DNA of 64,000 nt from DASXQK01 sp963724385 (GTDB taxonomy: Bacteria; Pseudomonadota; Alphaproteobacteria; Dongiales; Dongiaceae). The stretch lies in contig CAVRUJ010000001.1 in assembly GCA_963724385.1 (NCBI GenBank), forward strand, positions 1,798,001 through 1,862,000, written 5' to 3'. The translations under genes and the position numbers were made by a program. Below, piece by piece: positions 17,214 to 26,862 of the stretch. The notes under the pieces were generated by a model, which had not been told where the DNA came from, ran no database searches, and saw only the letters and a program-made list of their open reading frames with translations. Each line of letters begins with the position of its first letter. Within the stretch, counting starts at the first letter, position 1.

Positions 17214-17844
17214 TCAGGCGGCCCGGTCGCTCCCGAGCGTGGGCACGCGGGGCTGCCGGCCCGAGGCGAGGAAGCGGCGCCCCAACTCGCACACCTCGGC
17301 GAGATAGCGTTCCCGCAACTCCGGGTTCTGCTCCACGTCGTAGAGGGTGCGCATCTCCACGTCCCGAAGGCCGCAATAGCCGAGGATGCCGGTATCGATC
17401 TGGACGCGCATGGCATCGGCGTAGCCGTATTTCCGGTAGGTCGATTCCCGGGAGCCTGCCGTGCCCAGCAAGAGGGTAGGGCGGTCGCGCAAGCGGCCGC
17501 GCGACAGGCCGGGGGTGAAGCTGTAGGCCCAGCCCTCGCTGAAGACGCGGTCGATCCAGCCCTTGAGGACCGCCGGGAAGGACCACCACCAGACGGGAAA
17601 GACGAAGGCCAGAGCCTCGGCGCGATCGACCCGCGCCTGCTCGCGAAGGACCTCGGCCGGCATGGCCTCGCCCTTGAACTGCGCATAGTCCTCCGGCTGC
17701 AGGCGCGTCTCGATGTCTTCGCGGTAGAGATCGGCGAGCTCTGTCTCATGCCCGCCCTCCGCGAGGCCGGAGACGAGAGCGTCCAGCACCGCGCCGGTGT
17801 AGGAGTTCCCGCCGGGGATGCGCGAATACGGCAAGCACATGCAT
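17214..17844 (-). pseudogene. NAD(P)H:quinone-type flavodoxin-fold oxidoreductase, split by a +1 shift
   Basis: The main frame (start at 17840) lacks the first beta strand of the fold. Another frame from ATG 17844 reads MHVLAVFAHP, exactly the missing strand and P-loop start. Dropping one base from the GGGG run at 17814-17817 joins it to GGNSYTGAVLDALVSG. A GAGG ribosome site sits nine bases before ATG 17844, confirming the true start. The rest, with FVFPVWWWSFPAVLKGWIDRVF and GTAGSRESTYRKYGY, is a normal FMN-dependent NQO1/MdaB-like enzyme of about 210 residues. The shift may be an assembly error rather than loss of function. Confidence 0.78.
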
Positions 17845-17884
17845 GGGTTGATACCTCAAGAGTTAGGCCTCGGTTGGACGCCAG

Positions 17885-18395
17885 TCAGCGCACCCAATAG
17901 CGTTTGGATAGGCGATCGACGGGTGTTCCATCCTTGAGCGGGACGGATTGGGTCATCTTGTAATCTTCGAATCCCATCTTCCCATAGAAGGCAAGGCCGC
18001 CCCTGTTGTCGGCCCGGATGGTGGCGTTGATCGCGCGCAAGCCCAATTCCCGGGCGCGCTTCGCCGTTGCCGCGAAGAGCGCGGCGCCGATGCCGGGGAC
18101 CTTCGGCTCCGCTCGCGCGAATGTCGCGATGTCGGCCCAGTCTGCGGGCAGCTCGGGGTCGCGCTCCAGCAGCTGGAATCCCCAGGAGACGTCGCGTGCT
18201 TTCATCCTCGGCGACGAGGCAGTTCATGACCCGGGGTCCGGCGAGAAATTGTTCCGTGAACAGGGCGACCCCGAAAGGGGTTTCAAAGGCGGTCGTGCCG
18301 CCGATCCGGATGATGGCGTTCAAGAGATCGCACAGCTCCGGCGCGTCGCTGGTTTGCGCATCTCGGACCGTGAGTTGCAGGTCGTGGCTTTTCAC
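17885..18395 (-). pseudogene. GNAT N-acetyltransferase, split by a +1 shift
   Basis: Two frames together form one acetyltransferase of about 170 residues. The N-terminal frame has LTVRDAQTSDAPELCDLLNAII and TTAFETPFG up to CLVAEDE. The C-terminal frame has GFQLLERDPELP, KVPGIGAALFAATAKRARELG (the acetyl-CoA loop) and ADNRGGLAFYGKMGFEDY. They join as RRLLGFQLL when one base is removed from the CCCC run at 18180-18183. GTG 18395 is the most plausible start, without a clear ribosome site. It lies 40 bases upstream of the equally shifted oxidoreductase, in the same orientation. Confidence 0.75.
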
Positions 18396-18537
18396 TGTTG
18401 CATTGCGCTGGGAGAACAAGTTTCAGGATCGGCAACGCTCGATCTGGAGAAGCTAGCCGGCCACCCCCTGGCCGTCCAGCCGCCAACCGGGCCCTATGCT
18501 AGGGTAGCTTCGTAACCGCCGCCCTTTGGCCACGCGA

Positions 18538-19521
18538 ATGACCGGCATCTCCGTCATCTACACAACGCACCGCCCGCAGCCTCATTTCGACTGGTTCGCC
18601 GACAGCCTCGCGCGCCAGCTCGACGACGGCGAGATGGAGGTGATAGTCGTCGACGGTCTGCTTACGCCGGCCCGCGTTGCCGAGCTGGAGCAGACCGTCG
18701 CGGGACGCTTCGCCTTTCGTCATCTGCGGCCGAAGCCCACGCCCTACAACGGCCCCTACCGGCTCACGAGGAATGAGTATTTCGCTGCGTCCAGCGCGCG
18801 CAACACCGGCATCGCCTTAGCCCGCATGCCCTATGTGCTCTTTATCGACGATTGCTCCGTGCTCATGCCCGGATACTGGTCGGAGGCACAGCGCGCCGCG
18901 CGGCACGGTTACATCGTCAGCGGCGCCGGCCAAAGGCATGTGAGCATGGTGGTGGAGCGAGGCGTCCTGCTGTCGAGCCGCCTCGTGGAAGGAGGAATCC
19001 GAACCGCACAGGACCCGCGATGGAAGCAGGGAGACGACACCCGGCTGGTGCGGCTCGGCGACGACCAGCTCACCGGCTGCAGTTTCGGTGCGCCGCGGTC
19101 CCTTCTGCTCGGCGTCAACGGCCTGGATGAGCTCTGCGATTCCGTGGGCCACGAGGACCAGCAGCTGGGGATTCGGTTCGGGTTCGCAGGCGAAAGAATT
19201 TACTTTAGCCGCCGGATGCTGGTCGTCATGGACGATGAGGTCCACGGAACGCTTGGCTTGCGGTCGCGTAACCACGAAACGACAAGCGGCGAAACCTACA
19301 TGCAGCGGCTCGGCGCTTTCGGCGTAGGCAGTCGCTCGGTTCCTGGGGGCTGCCACCCCTGGGACATGATTCTCGATATCACCTATGGCCTTCGATCGCG
19401 CTGGACCGCCGGGAACGACTATCGCCTCGGCGATCTTCACGGCGAGGCCGACATGCTTCGCCTCGTCGAGCGCTTCCCCAAGACTCACTGGTTCGACGGC
19501 CGGCCGCTCGCAGAGATGTAA
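18538..19521 (+). CDS. GT2-like glycosyltransferase
   Basis: A 327-residue GT-A protein without membrane segments. MTGISVIYTTHRPQ is the first strand of the nucleotide-binding fold, MEVIVVDG the second, and SARNTGIALARMPYVLFIDDC holds the metal-binding acids (Asp104-Asp105). SVGHEDQQLGIRFGFAG is the conserved acidic ED motif of the acceptor half. It should transfer a sugar from a nucleotide donor. ATG 18538 is preferred to TTG 18526. It converges on the GT4 gene at 19583, and both belong to the glycan region. Confidence 0.82.
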   Translation: MTGISVIYTTHRPQPHFDWFADSLARQLDDGEMEVIVVDGLLTPARVAELEQTVAGRFAFRHLRPKPTPYNGPYRLTRNEYFAASSARNTGIALARMPYVLFIDDCSVLMPGYWSEAQRAARHGYIVSGAGQRHVSMVVERGVLLSSRLVEGGIRTAQDPRWKQGDDTRLVRLGDDQLTGCSFGAPRSLLLGVNGLDELCDSVGHEDQQLGIRFGFAGERIYFSRRMLVVMDDEVHGTLGLRSRNHETTSGETYMQRLGAFGVGSRSVPGGCHPWDMILDITYGLRSRWTAGNDYRLGDLHGEADMLRLVERFPKTHWFDGRPLAEM

Positions 19522-19582
19522 GACTTCGACCTGTCGCGGCGCGGGCCCCGGTTCTGCCCGCGGGGAACGCCGCCGCCGGTCC

Positions 19583-20857
19583 TTATGTGCCGAGCTGCTC
19601 CAGGCGATCGAGTATCTGGCGCGCCTTGATCGGCCAGGCATGGGTCTCGGCAAAGCGGGCGGCGCCCGCGACGAGGTCGGCCCTCAGCTTCTCATCGTTG
19701 CAAATGGCCGTGACGGCGCGCGCCAGCTCATGGGGCGCGTTGGTATTGACCAGCAGCATGCAGGGCTCGGCCTCGTTCATTTCACTGAAACCGGCCGTCG
19801 TCGTCGCCAGGATCGGCCGCCGCGCCGCCAGGCCCCAGGATAGCGCCCCCGATCCCGACGGGCCGCTTTCCAGATAGGGCGCCAGCACGATGTCCGTCCG
19901 ATCGAGCACCTTTCGGACCTCGGCCGGCGGCAGGTAGCCGGTGATCTCGACCCTGCCCACCAGCCGGTCCCGTACCGTCTCCATCTCCGAAGCGGAGAGC
20001 GGCGCCAGCACGCCGTCGGGATAGTCGCCCGTCGCAACGAAGGTCAGGATGTTTTCCAGGGTCCGGTCCTGGGGGTTGGCGGGATGAGGGCCGCCGGCGA
20101 TCACCAGCTCGATATAGCCCGGCACGTGGAGCATCGCGCGCAGCGCCGCCTCGTAGCCCTTATAGGCCACGACGAACCCGAAAATCGTCAGCCGGATTGT
20201 GCGCGGGCCTTCCCGCGGCTTGCCGCCCTCGCGGGGTCCCGGGTCCTTCAGAGCCGGGACCCCGTGGCGAACCACGGCCAGCTTCTCCGGGCGTAATCCG
20301 GAATCGATCATCAGGCGCCGTGCCTCCTCGGAGAGGACGACGGCGGACATGCTCGCGTCGTTGTTGATGGTACGGAGAATCGACCGCCATCCGGGCCGCA
20401 CCGTGACAGCGCGCAAGCTGCCGAGGGCGGCGCGGCCCAATGCCGCGCGGATGCTGCGCCGGCCCCCCACGCCCAATCGCGCCCTTTCCTGGTGTACGAC
20501 ACCGTCGATCGAAGTCACCGGCGGGGCCGAATGAAAGACGATCAATGTGGGTTTCTTCTTCTGCGCGAGCGCCTTCAGGAGCCCGCCGAACACCTTGTTG
20601 GATTGTCGGATTCCGTACGAGCCGGCGTAGAGCCCGAACTCGTGCTGCAGGATGAAGGCATCGAAGCGGTCGATGCCTTCGACGAAGCCAGCAAAGTGCT
20701 GGGCGAACTCGACGCGGGCCTTTTTGGAAAGGCCAAGCCTGTCGATGGGGTGGGTCGTGGTTTCCACGCCAAGCGCCTGCAGCTCGGCCTGAAGCTGCGC
20801 CGAATAGGTGGCTATTCCGCAGGGCTCGTCATGGGTCGAGAGAATGCATATCCGCAC
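19583..20857 (-). CDS. GT4 family glycosyltransferase
   Basis: A 424-residue GT-B enzyme. The N-terminal acceptor half begins MRICILSTHDEPCGIATYSAQLQ, with the glycine-bearing loop (CGIATY) after the first strand. The C-terminal donor half has RLTIFGFVVAYKG, the ELVIAGG strand, GYLPPAEVRKVLDRTDIVLAPY and SGPSGSGALSWGLAARRPILAT, the nucleotide-sugar site. The usual EX7E appears weakened. It follows the methyltransferase gene after 16 bases in the same direction, so the two are probably cotranscribed. Confidence 0.85.
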   Translation of the reverse strand: MRICILSTHDEPCGIATYSAQLQAELQALGVETTTHPIDRLGLSKKARVEFAQHFAGFVEGIDRFDAFILQHEFGLYAGSYGIRQSNKVFGGLLKALAQKKKPTLIVFHSAPPVTSIDGVVHQERARLGVGGRRSIRAALGRAALGSLRAVTVRPGWRSILRTINNDASMSAVVLSEEARRLMIDSGLRPEKLAVVRHGVPALKDPGPREGGKPREGPRTIRLTIFGFVVAYKGYEAALRAMLHVPGYIELVIAGGPHPANPQDRTLENILTFVATGDYPDGVLAPLSASEMETVRDRLVGRVEITGYLPPAEVRKVLDRTDIVLAPYLESGPSGSGALSWGLAARRPILATTTAGFSEMNEAEPCMLLVNTNAPHELARAVTAICNDEKLRADLVAGAARFAETHAWPIKARQILDRLEQLGT

Positions 20858-20873
20858 GCGGGGCGGCCTCCAT

Positions 20874-21509
20874 TCACCGCTTCCTGTACATCGCCCAGGT
20901 CTTGTCCCCGGTCACCGGGTCGCAGGCGCCGCAAACAATTGCGCGCGCCGCGTCGACCGTCGGCCAGTCGATATCGTCGAGTACGACGATACCACCTGGC
21001 CGCACAAGCGGCAGGTAGGCCGAAACTTCCCACACCGAAACCGTCTCGCTGTGGTTGCTGTCTATATGCAGGAAATCGATGGTCTCGGTCCCGAGGCTGG
21101 CCAAGGCATGCTGCGAGCTCTGGGCAAGGATGCGCACCCATGGTTCGAGGCCAAGCCGCCTGAGCTGGACTTCGAACCCGCGGCGGATTCCCGCCAGATC
21201 GACCTTCGACCACCAATCCCGGTTTTCCGGCTCCGCCACGCTGTCCAAGGCCGCCTCGACGGTCCATGGATCTACGCCGGTCGCCCGGCCGCTTCCTTTT
21301 GCCCTGCAGGCCATGGCGAGGGGGATGAGGCTCCTGCCACCGAATACGCCGAGCTCCACGATGGCTTGGCAGTCCTCTTCGAAGACGCTGCCCGCCATTT
21401 CCTGCGCCTTGGCAACGCTGCACCAGCCCTCGAGGGTCGGAACGACGGAGCCAACATCCCGCAAAAGCTGGCCGGCGCGAAACCCCTTGGCAATCCGCAG
21501 TCTTTTCAT
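20874..21509 (-). CDS. class I SAM-dependent methyltransferase, TylF/CmcI-like
   Basis: A 211-residue protein. IVELGVFGGRSLIPLA is the SAM-binding motif I and ATGVDPW the acidic ribose-binding end of strand two. FLHIDSNHSETVSVWEVSAYLPLVRPGGIVVLDDIDW resembles the metal- and substrate-binding core of CmcI/TylF O-methyltransferases (Methyltransf_24), which often modify sugars. The start at 21509 is supported by GGGGA five bases upstream. Position between two glycosyltransferases suggests O-methylation of a glycan; that is inference. Confidence 0.8.
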   Translation of the reverse strand: MKRLRIAKGFRAGQLLRDVGSVVPTLEGWCSVAKAQEMAGSVFEEDCQAIVELGVFGGRSLIPLAMACRAKGSGRATGVDPWTVEAALDSVAEPENRDWWSKVDLAGIRRGFEVQLRRLGLEPWVRILAQSSQHALASLGTETIDFLHIDSNHSETVSVWEVSAYLPLVRPGGIVVLDDIDWPTVDAARAIVCGACDPVTGDKTWAMYRKR

Positions 21510-21585
21510 CCGGTCCCCAGCAAGTCGCAGAACGCCCGAAAAGCGCCTGTTTACTGATCCCTCATGGGTGGCTAGACCATAATGC

Positions 21586-22839
21586 GTGAACGGCACCCTT
21601 TTGACGAGAACCACAGTTCCCGCGCGGCTTGGCGTATTGAAGCGGATGGGACGCAGCCTGTGGCAGGCGTTGCCCCGCCGTGAGCGTCGCGCCTTGGCGC
21701 TCAACGTCTTCGGTCTCGTCGCGCCGCGGCCGGCGAGACCCAAGCCCGATGGTCTTGGGCCGATCACGGTGGCGGGCTTCCTCTCGCTCCCCACCGGCCT
21801 CGGGCAGGGCGCCCGCCTGATGTTGCAGGGCCTCCGCGACGCGGGCTTCACCGTTCACGGGGCCGACCTGACCGACGCTCTGCTCCAGGGCCGGGGGCCC
21901 GGCCTCGATCCCGGTCCGCAAGGAACCGGCACGCTGATCCTGCATGTCAACGCCCCGATGTTCGCCTGGGCGCTGTGGGCGCTCGGCCGCAGGACCGTCG
22001 CGCAAAAGCGCATCATCGGCTATTGGGCGTGGGAACTCGCGAAGCCGCCCCGCGGCTGGGAGCTGGGCTACGGGCTCGTGCACGAGATCTGGACCCCCAG
22101 CTCCTTCAGCGCCAAGGCGCTCACGAGGCCGGGCGGCCCTCCGGTGTCCGTGGTTCCCCATCTTGCGGCGGCACCCGCCCCAGTCGAGCGCAACCGCGCA
22201 GCCTTGGGCCTGCCGGAGGACGCGTTCGTCGCGGCCTGCGTATTCGATTGCGGCTCTTCCATCGAGCGCAAGAACCCGATCGCCAGCCTGCGCGCCTTCC
22301 GGCGCGCCTTCGGCGATCGGCCCGATCGCATCCTCATCCTGAAGGCGATCCGCACCACCCAGGGAGGCAGGCGCTGGCAGGAACTGGTCGATGCGTGCCG
22401 GGGCGCCGGCAACATCCGCATCATCGACCGGGAAATGTCGCCGGCCGAACTGAGCGGGCTGGTCGTCGCGTCGGACTGCCTGATCAGCCTGCACCGGTCT
22501 GAGGGGTTCGGCCTGGTGCTCGCCGAAGCGATGACGCTCGGTTGCCCGGTGATCGCCACCGGATGGTCGGGAAACCTGGACTTCATGACGCCGGCGAACT
22601 GCAAGCTGGTCGGCTATTCCCTGGTTCCGGCCAGGGACGAGCAGGATATGTATAGCGTTGCCGGCGGCGAATGGGCCGAGCCGGAAATCGATCAGGCCGC
22701 CGCCTGCCTCTGCGAGCTGGCGGAGCAGCCGGCGGAGCGGACGCAAATCGCAGAGGCGGCCCGGGACGCTGTCTCGGGATTGCTGTCCCAGAAACCCTAC
22801 TCGCTTCATCTGTCGCGCTTCTTGTTCAAGCCAGCGTAA
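21586..22839 (+). CDS. GT4 family glycosyltransferase
   Basis: A 417-residue GT-B enzyme. The N-terminal half has FLSLPTGLGQGARLML, a glycine loop after strand one, and GYWAWELAKPPRGW. The C-terminal half holds DCGSSIERKNPIASLRAFRRAF and HRSEGFGLVLAEAMTLGCPVIATGWSGNLDFM, with the EX7E-type donor site at about residues 305-313. The start is GTG 21586; ATG 21646 would remove 20 residues. It is divergent from the methyltransferase gene. The donor and acceptor sugars are unknown. Confidence 0.86.
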   Translation: MNGTLLTRTTVPARLGVLKRMGRSLWQALPRRERRALALNVFGLVAPRPARPKPDGLGPITVAGFLSLPTGLGQGARLMLQGLRDAGFTVHGADLTDALLQGRGPGLDPGPQGTGTLILHVNAPMFAWALWALGRRTVAQKRIIGYWAWELAKPPRGWELGYGLVHEIWTPSSFSAKALTRPGGPPVSVVPHLAAAPAPVERNRAALGLPEDAFVAACVFDCGSSIERKNPIASLRAFRRAFGDRPDRILILKAIRTTQGGRRWQELVDACRGAGNIRIIDREMSPAELSGLVVASDCLISLHRSEGFGLVLAEAMTLGCPVIATGWSGNLDFMTPANCKLVGYSLVPARDEQDMYSVAGGEWAEPEIDQAAACLCELAEQPAERTQIAEAARDAVSGLLSQKPYSLHLSRFLFKPA

Positions 22840-22910
22840 CCGGAAGCGGCCTCGCGCCAAATCACCCGGCGGCGCGGCGCGGCCGGGCCCACCTCGCGCG
22901 GCTATCGAAT

Positions 22911-24182
22911 TCAGGCTCCAGGCTCGGGCGGCTGGCGGGCCGGGTGCAGGCGCTGAGCGTAGCGGGCGAGCGCGCTCTGCACCGGCAGGGGCAGATGCCG
23001 CTCGAGCCAGTCGGCCAGCGGGTCGGACGCCCGGATCAGGAACGGGCAGAGGAAGGTCGTGATGGCGGAAACCCCCGCCGCCAGGGTGTAAAGGAAGCCG
23101 TTGGCGGCGTCCGTGCCGGCGCCCGTGTTGGCGCCCACCTGGGCGATCAGGAGCGAGAATACACCGATCTGCGCCATGGCGAAGCCGCTCTTGACCGCGG
23201 TGTCAGGGCGCTCGCCGATCGCGATCGCGGCGAGCGAGACGCTGAGGATCTTGCCCAGGACGACGAGAGCGCTGAGCAGCACCAGCGCCGGCCAATGTGC
23301 TGCGAGCTGATCCGGGTCGATGAGCATGCCGACCGAGACGAAGAAGAGCGCGCCGAATATATGCTTCACCGGCTCGACCAGCTTCTCGACCACCTCCGCC
23401 TCGCCCGATTCGGCCACCAGCGAGCCCGCCAGGAACGCGCCCAGCGCCACGGAATAGCCCGCCCGGTCGGCGATCATCGCCAAGGCGAAGCACAGCCCCA
23501 GGCTGGTCACCAGGAGCGTTTCCGGCCGCTTGAACCGCGCGACGAAGCGCAGCACGAAGGGAACCGTGACGACTCCGATCGCAACCAGCAGAATGATGAA
23601 GGAGCTGAGCAGGTGCGCCTTGAACAGGAGTGCCAGAGGCGACAGCGCGCCGCCGTTCGCCAGCGTCATCAGCACCGCCAGCAGCAGGATCGCGATCACG
23701 TCCTCGCAAAGCACCACGCCGAACACGAGCTCGCGCACCCTGGCATCGACCCGCGCCTCCTCGAAGACCTTGGCCATGATGACGGCGCCGGAAATCGAGA
23801 CCGCCCCGCCGGTCAGCAGGCTCTGCCAGGCCGTCCAGCCCATGAGCCGCCCCGCTAGATAGCCAAGCCCGAGCATGGACGCGGCCTGGACGAGGGCGAC
23901 CAGGCCGGCGGTGGGGGCCAGGCGCATCAGCCGGCGAAGCTTGAACTCCAGCCCGATCGAGAAGACCAGCAAGGTCACGCCCAGCTCCGCGACCAGGCGG
24001 ATATGGTGGCCGCTGGCGTAAACCCCCGGCACATGGGGTCCCACGACCATCCCGGCGACCAGGTAGCCCAGGACCACGGGCTGGCGCAGCGCCTGGCAGA
24101 TGACGGTGGCGAGTGCCGCGACGCACATCACCAGCGCCATGTCCTCGAGAAAGTTATGCGTGACGAACTGCATCCGGCTCAC
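22911..24182 (-). CDS. CPA2 cation:proton antiporter, downstream copy
   Basis: A 423-residue membrane protein with about twelve helices of the Na/H-exchanger fold (KefB/YbaL side), without the C-terminal TrkA-N nucleotide domain of KefB. Marks are VLGYLVAGMVVGPHVPG, SISGAVIMAKVFEEARVDARVRELVFGVVLCEDVIAILLLA and GYSVALGAFLAGSLVAESG. Such proteins exchange K+ or Na+ for H+. Its ATG overlaps the stop of the upstream paralogue by four bases (ATGA), so the two are translationally coupled. The copies are highly similar along their full length, including the last 20 residues. Confidence 0.88.
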   Translation of the reverse strand: MSRMQFVTHNFLEDMALVMCVAALATVICQALRQPVVLGYLVAGMVVGPHVPGVYASGHHIRLVAELGVTLLVFSIGLEFKLRRLMRLAPTAGLVALVQAASMLGLGYLAGRLMGWTAWQSLLTGGAVSISGAVIMAKVFEEARVDARVRELVFGVVLCEDVIAILLLAVLMTLANGGALSPLALLFKAHLLSSFIILLVAIGVVTVPFVLRFVARFKRPETLLVTSLGLCFALAMIADRAGYSVALGAFLAGSLVAESGEAEVVEKLVEPVKHIFGALFFVSVGMLIDPDQLAAHWPALVLLSALVVLGKILSVSLAAIAIGERPDTAVKSGFAMAQIGVFSLLIAQVGANTGAGTDAANGFLYTLAAGVSAITTFLCPFLIRASDPLADWLERHLPLPVQSALARYAQRLHPARQPPEPGA

Positions 24183-25465
24183 GCCCCGGGTTCATGCGGG
24201 CTACGCGCCGGGTGCAGGCGCTGAGCGTAACGGGCAAGTGCGGCCTGGACCGGCGTGGGCAGATGCCGCTCGATCCAGTCGGCCGCCGGGTTGGAGGCGC
24301 GGATCAGCAACGGGCAGAGGACGACGGTGACGGCCTTCAGCGCCACCGCCAGGGAGAAAAGGAAGCTGACCGCGCCGTCCGCGCCCCTGTCCACCTGGGC
24401 GAAGAGAATCGAGAAGGTGCCGATCTGCGCCATGGCAAACCCGCTCTTGGCCGCGATCGCGGGGCGCTCGCCGATGGCAAGGGAGGCGAGGGAGACGCTG
24501 ATGAACTTGCCGGCGACGGCGACGGCCGTAAGCGCCACCAGCGCCGGCCAATGCGCGGCGATCTGATCCGGGTCGATCAGCATCCCGACCGAGACGAAGA
24601 AGAGCGCGCCGAACATGTGCCGCACCGGCTCGACCAGCTTCTCGACCGCTGCTCCCTCGCCCAATTCGGCCACCAGCGAGCCCGCGAGGAAGGCGCCCAG
24701 CACGACCGTGTAGCCGGCACGCTCGGCCAGCATGGCGAGCGCGAAGCACAGCCCCAGGCTGGCGATCAGCAGCGTCTCCGGCCGCTTGAACCGGGCGACG
24801 GCACGCAGCAGGTAGGGGACGGTGAACAATCCGATCGCGATGACCACGATGATGAAGGAGCCGAGCAGGCGCGCCTGGGTCCAGAAGGCGACAAGCGACA
24901 GCTCGCCGCCGTTCGCGATCGTGATCAGCACCGCCAGCAGCAATATCCCGATCACGTCCTCGCAGAGCACCACGCCGAAGACGAGCTCGCGCACCCTCGC
25001 ATCAACCCGCACTTCCTCGAAGGCCTTGGCCACGATGACGGCGCCGGAGATCGAGACGATCGCGCCGGTGACCAGGCTTTGCCACGGCGTCCAGCCCATG
25101 AGCCGCCCGGTCAGGTAGCCAAGCCCGACCATCGCGGCGGCCTGGAGGAGGGCGACCAGCCCGGCGGTGGGGGCGAGGCGCATCAGCCGGCGAAACTTGA
25201 ATTCCAGGCCGATCGAGAAGATCAGCAAGGTGACGCCCAGATCGGCGACCAGCCGGACCCGGTGGGTGTCGGCGTATACCCCGGGCAAGTGGGGCCCCAC
25301 GATCACGCCGGCCAGCAGGTAGCCGACCACGAGGGGTTGGCACAGCATCTGGCAGACGACGCAGGCGAGTGCGGCGACGCACATCACCAGCGCCATGTCC
25401 TCCAGGAAATTATGCGTGACGAAAAGCACCCGCGCGCTCCCGCTTCCCGCCGGCGCGATGCCCAT
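24179..25465 (-). CDS. CPA2 cation:proton antiporter, upstream copy
   Basis: A protein of about 428 residues and a close paralogue of the next gene. It has the same VVGYLLAGVIVGPHLPG opening, the acidic LCEDVIGILLLA helix and GYTVVLGAFLAGSLVAELG. The start is uncertain: ATG 25465 is given, but a GTG some 14 codons further in, behind GGGAGC, aligns better with the start of the paralogue. Two coupled copies suggest a heterodimer, since this fold works as a dimer, or simple dosage. The gene is divergent from the fasciclin gene. Confidence 0.87.
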   Translation of the reverse strand: MGIAPAGSGSARVLFVTHNFLEDMALVMCVAALACVVCQMLCQPLVVGYLLAGVIVGPHLPGVYADTHRVRLVADLGVTLLIFSIGLEFKFRRLMRLAPTAGLVALLQAAAMVGLGYLTGRLMGWTPWQSLVTGAIVSISGAVIVAKAFEEVRVDARVRELVFGVVLCEDVIGILLLAVLITIANGGELSLVAFWTQARLLGSFIIVVIAIGLFTVPYLLRAVARFKRPETLLIASLGLCFALAMLAERAGYTVVLGAFLAGSLVAELGEGAAVEKLVEPVRHMFGALFFVSVGMLIDPDQIAAHWPALVALTAVAVAGKFISVSLASLAIGERPAIAAKSGFAMAQIGTFSILFAQVDRGADGAVSFLFSLAVALKAVTVVLCPLLIRASNPAADWIERHLPTPVQAALARYAQRLHPARSPHEPGA

Positions 25466-25671
25466 CGGCGCCGGCGGCCCACCCGACCTCAGCTTCGCCG
25501 ATTGAAGCGCAAACCGGCAGGCAACGATAGATCGTTCGGGAATGCCGGGTGAGCCGGTGGCCGGCGCGGCGGTCACCTTGCAGTCCTGGTGCGGAATAAT
25601 TCCGGGCGGGCCCGGGTCTTGCACTACGTCGCGTCGCGCAAGTCCCAAGCAATCGCAAAGGAGTTCCGATC

Positions 25672-26187
25672 ATGTTGCTGAAGCAAGGCCTGAGAAGGCT
25701 CGTCAAATCGGCCGCCGCGGGCCTCATCGCCCTGTCGCTCACGGGCGCCGCGGCCAGCGCCGCCGATATCGTCGACACGGCCAAGTCCGCCGGCCATTTC
25801 AAGACGCTGCTCGCCGCCCTGGCGGAAGCGGGGCTCACGGACATGCTGAAGGGGCCCGGGCCCTTCACGATCTTCGCGCCCACGGATGAAGCCTTCGCCA
25901 AGCTCCCGGCAGGGACGGTCGAGAACCTGATGAAGCCGGAGAACAAGCAGGCGCTCGTAGCCCTGCTCACCTATCACGTCGTCCCCGGCAAGCTCCTGCT
26001 CGCCAACATCAGGGGCAAGAGGATCGAAGCGATGACCTTGCAGGGCCAGCACATCGAGGCGAACGCGCTGGAATGGCGGAAGCGGATCAAGCTCAACGAC
26101 GATGCCAAGGTCGTGAAGCCGGAGGCCGACGGCGCCGCATCCAACGGCGAGTTCTATGCCATCGATACGGTGCTGATGCCCCAATAG
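25672..26187 (+). CDS. secreted fasciclin (FAS1) domain protein
   Basis: A 171-residue protein with a signal peptide (SAAAGLIALSLTGAAASA, cleavage near residue 30) and one FAS1 domain. GPFTIFAPTDEAFAKLP is the H1 box and LLTYHVVPGKLL the YH region. NGEFYAIDTVLMPQ closes the domain. FAS1 proteins act as extracellular adhesion or binding modules. AAGGAG precedes the ATG. The gene stands alone between the antiporter pair and a GNAT gene. Confidence 0.9.
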   Translation: MLLKQGLRRLVKSAAAGLIALSLTGAAASAADIVDTAKSAGHFKTLLAALAEAGLTDMLKGPGPFTIFAPTDEAFAKLPAGTVENLMKPENKQALVALLTYHVVPGKLLLANIRGKRIEAMTLQGQHIEANALEWRKRIKLNDDAKVVKPEADGAASNGEFYAIDTVLMPQ

Positions 26188-26379
26188 CGCGAAGCGCCTT
26201 CCGGATGTTGGTTCGACGCGGGCCACCGCCGGGGTGGCTCGCGTCATGTTCGCGGAATCGATTCCCGGCCCGACGCCGCTCTGCGCTTGCTCTCTTTCAA
26301 ATGCGGTGCGCAATTGCCTCGTCGAGTTCATGCAGCGAGTTCGGGCGAACGAAACCGCGAGGCCTCGGGAAGATAAAAC

Positions 26380-26862
26380 ATGCCGACTCCAGCGGGGACC
26401 GAGCTGCGACAAGCCGTTGCGGCGGATGCTTTGGCAATCCGCGAGTTGACGCGGGCCGCCTATGCCAAATGGCTCCCGATCATCGGTCGCGAGCCCAAGC
26501 CGATGACGGCGGACTATGAGGAAGCCGTGCGAAAGCACCGGTTCGATTTGCTCTACCAAGACGGAAAACTCGCCGCCCTGATCGAGACGATTTGCGGAGC
26601 CGACCATCTGCTGATCGAGAACCTGGCGGTTTCGCCGGCTTTCCAGGGGCGCGGCTTCGCGCGAATGCTGATGGCCCATGTCGAACGGCTGGCCGCGGCA
26701 TCCGGACTTCGCGAAACCAGGCTTTACACCAACAAGCTCTTTGCCGAGAATTTGCAATTCTACGGCAGATTGGGTTACCGCGCGGACCGCGAGGAGGCGT
26801 TCAAAGGCGGCGTCGTGGTCCATATGAGCAAGCCCGTCCGGCCATTGACGAGTGGCGGATAG
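26380..26862 (+). CDS. GNAT N-acetyltransferase, paralogue A
   Basis: A 160-residue acetyltransferase. LRQAVAADALAIRELTRAAYAKW is the first helix, HLLIENLAVSPAFQGRGFARMLMAHVE holds the acetyl-CoA loop (QGRGFA) and LYTNKLFAENLQFYGRLGYR the last helix and strand. It is very similar, about three quarters identical by eye, to the 163-residue protein at 40843, so the two are recent paralogues. The YAKWLPIIGREPKPMTADY segment is conserved in both and probably frames the substrate. The substrate is unknown. Confidence 0.85.
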   Translation: MPTPAGTELRQAVAADALAIRELTRAAYAKWLPIIGREPKPMTADYEEAVRKHRFDLLYQDGKLAALIETICGADHLLIENLAVSPAFQGRGFARMLMAHVERLAAASGLRETRLYTNKLFAENLQFYGRLGYRADREEAFKGGVVVHMSKPVRPLTSGG

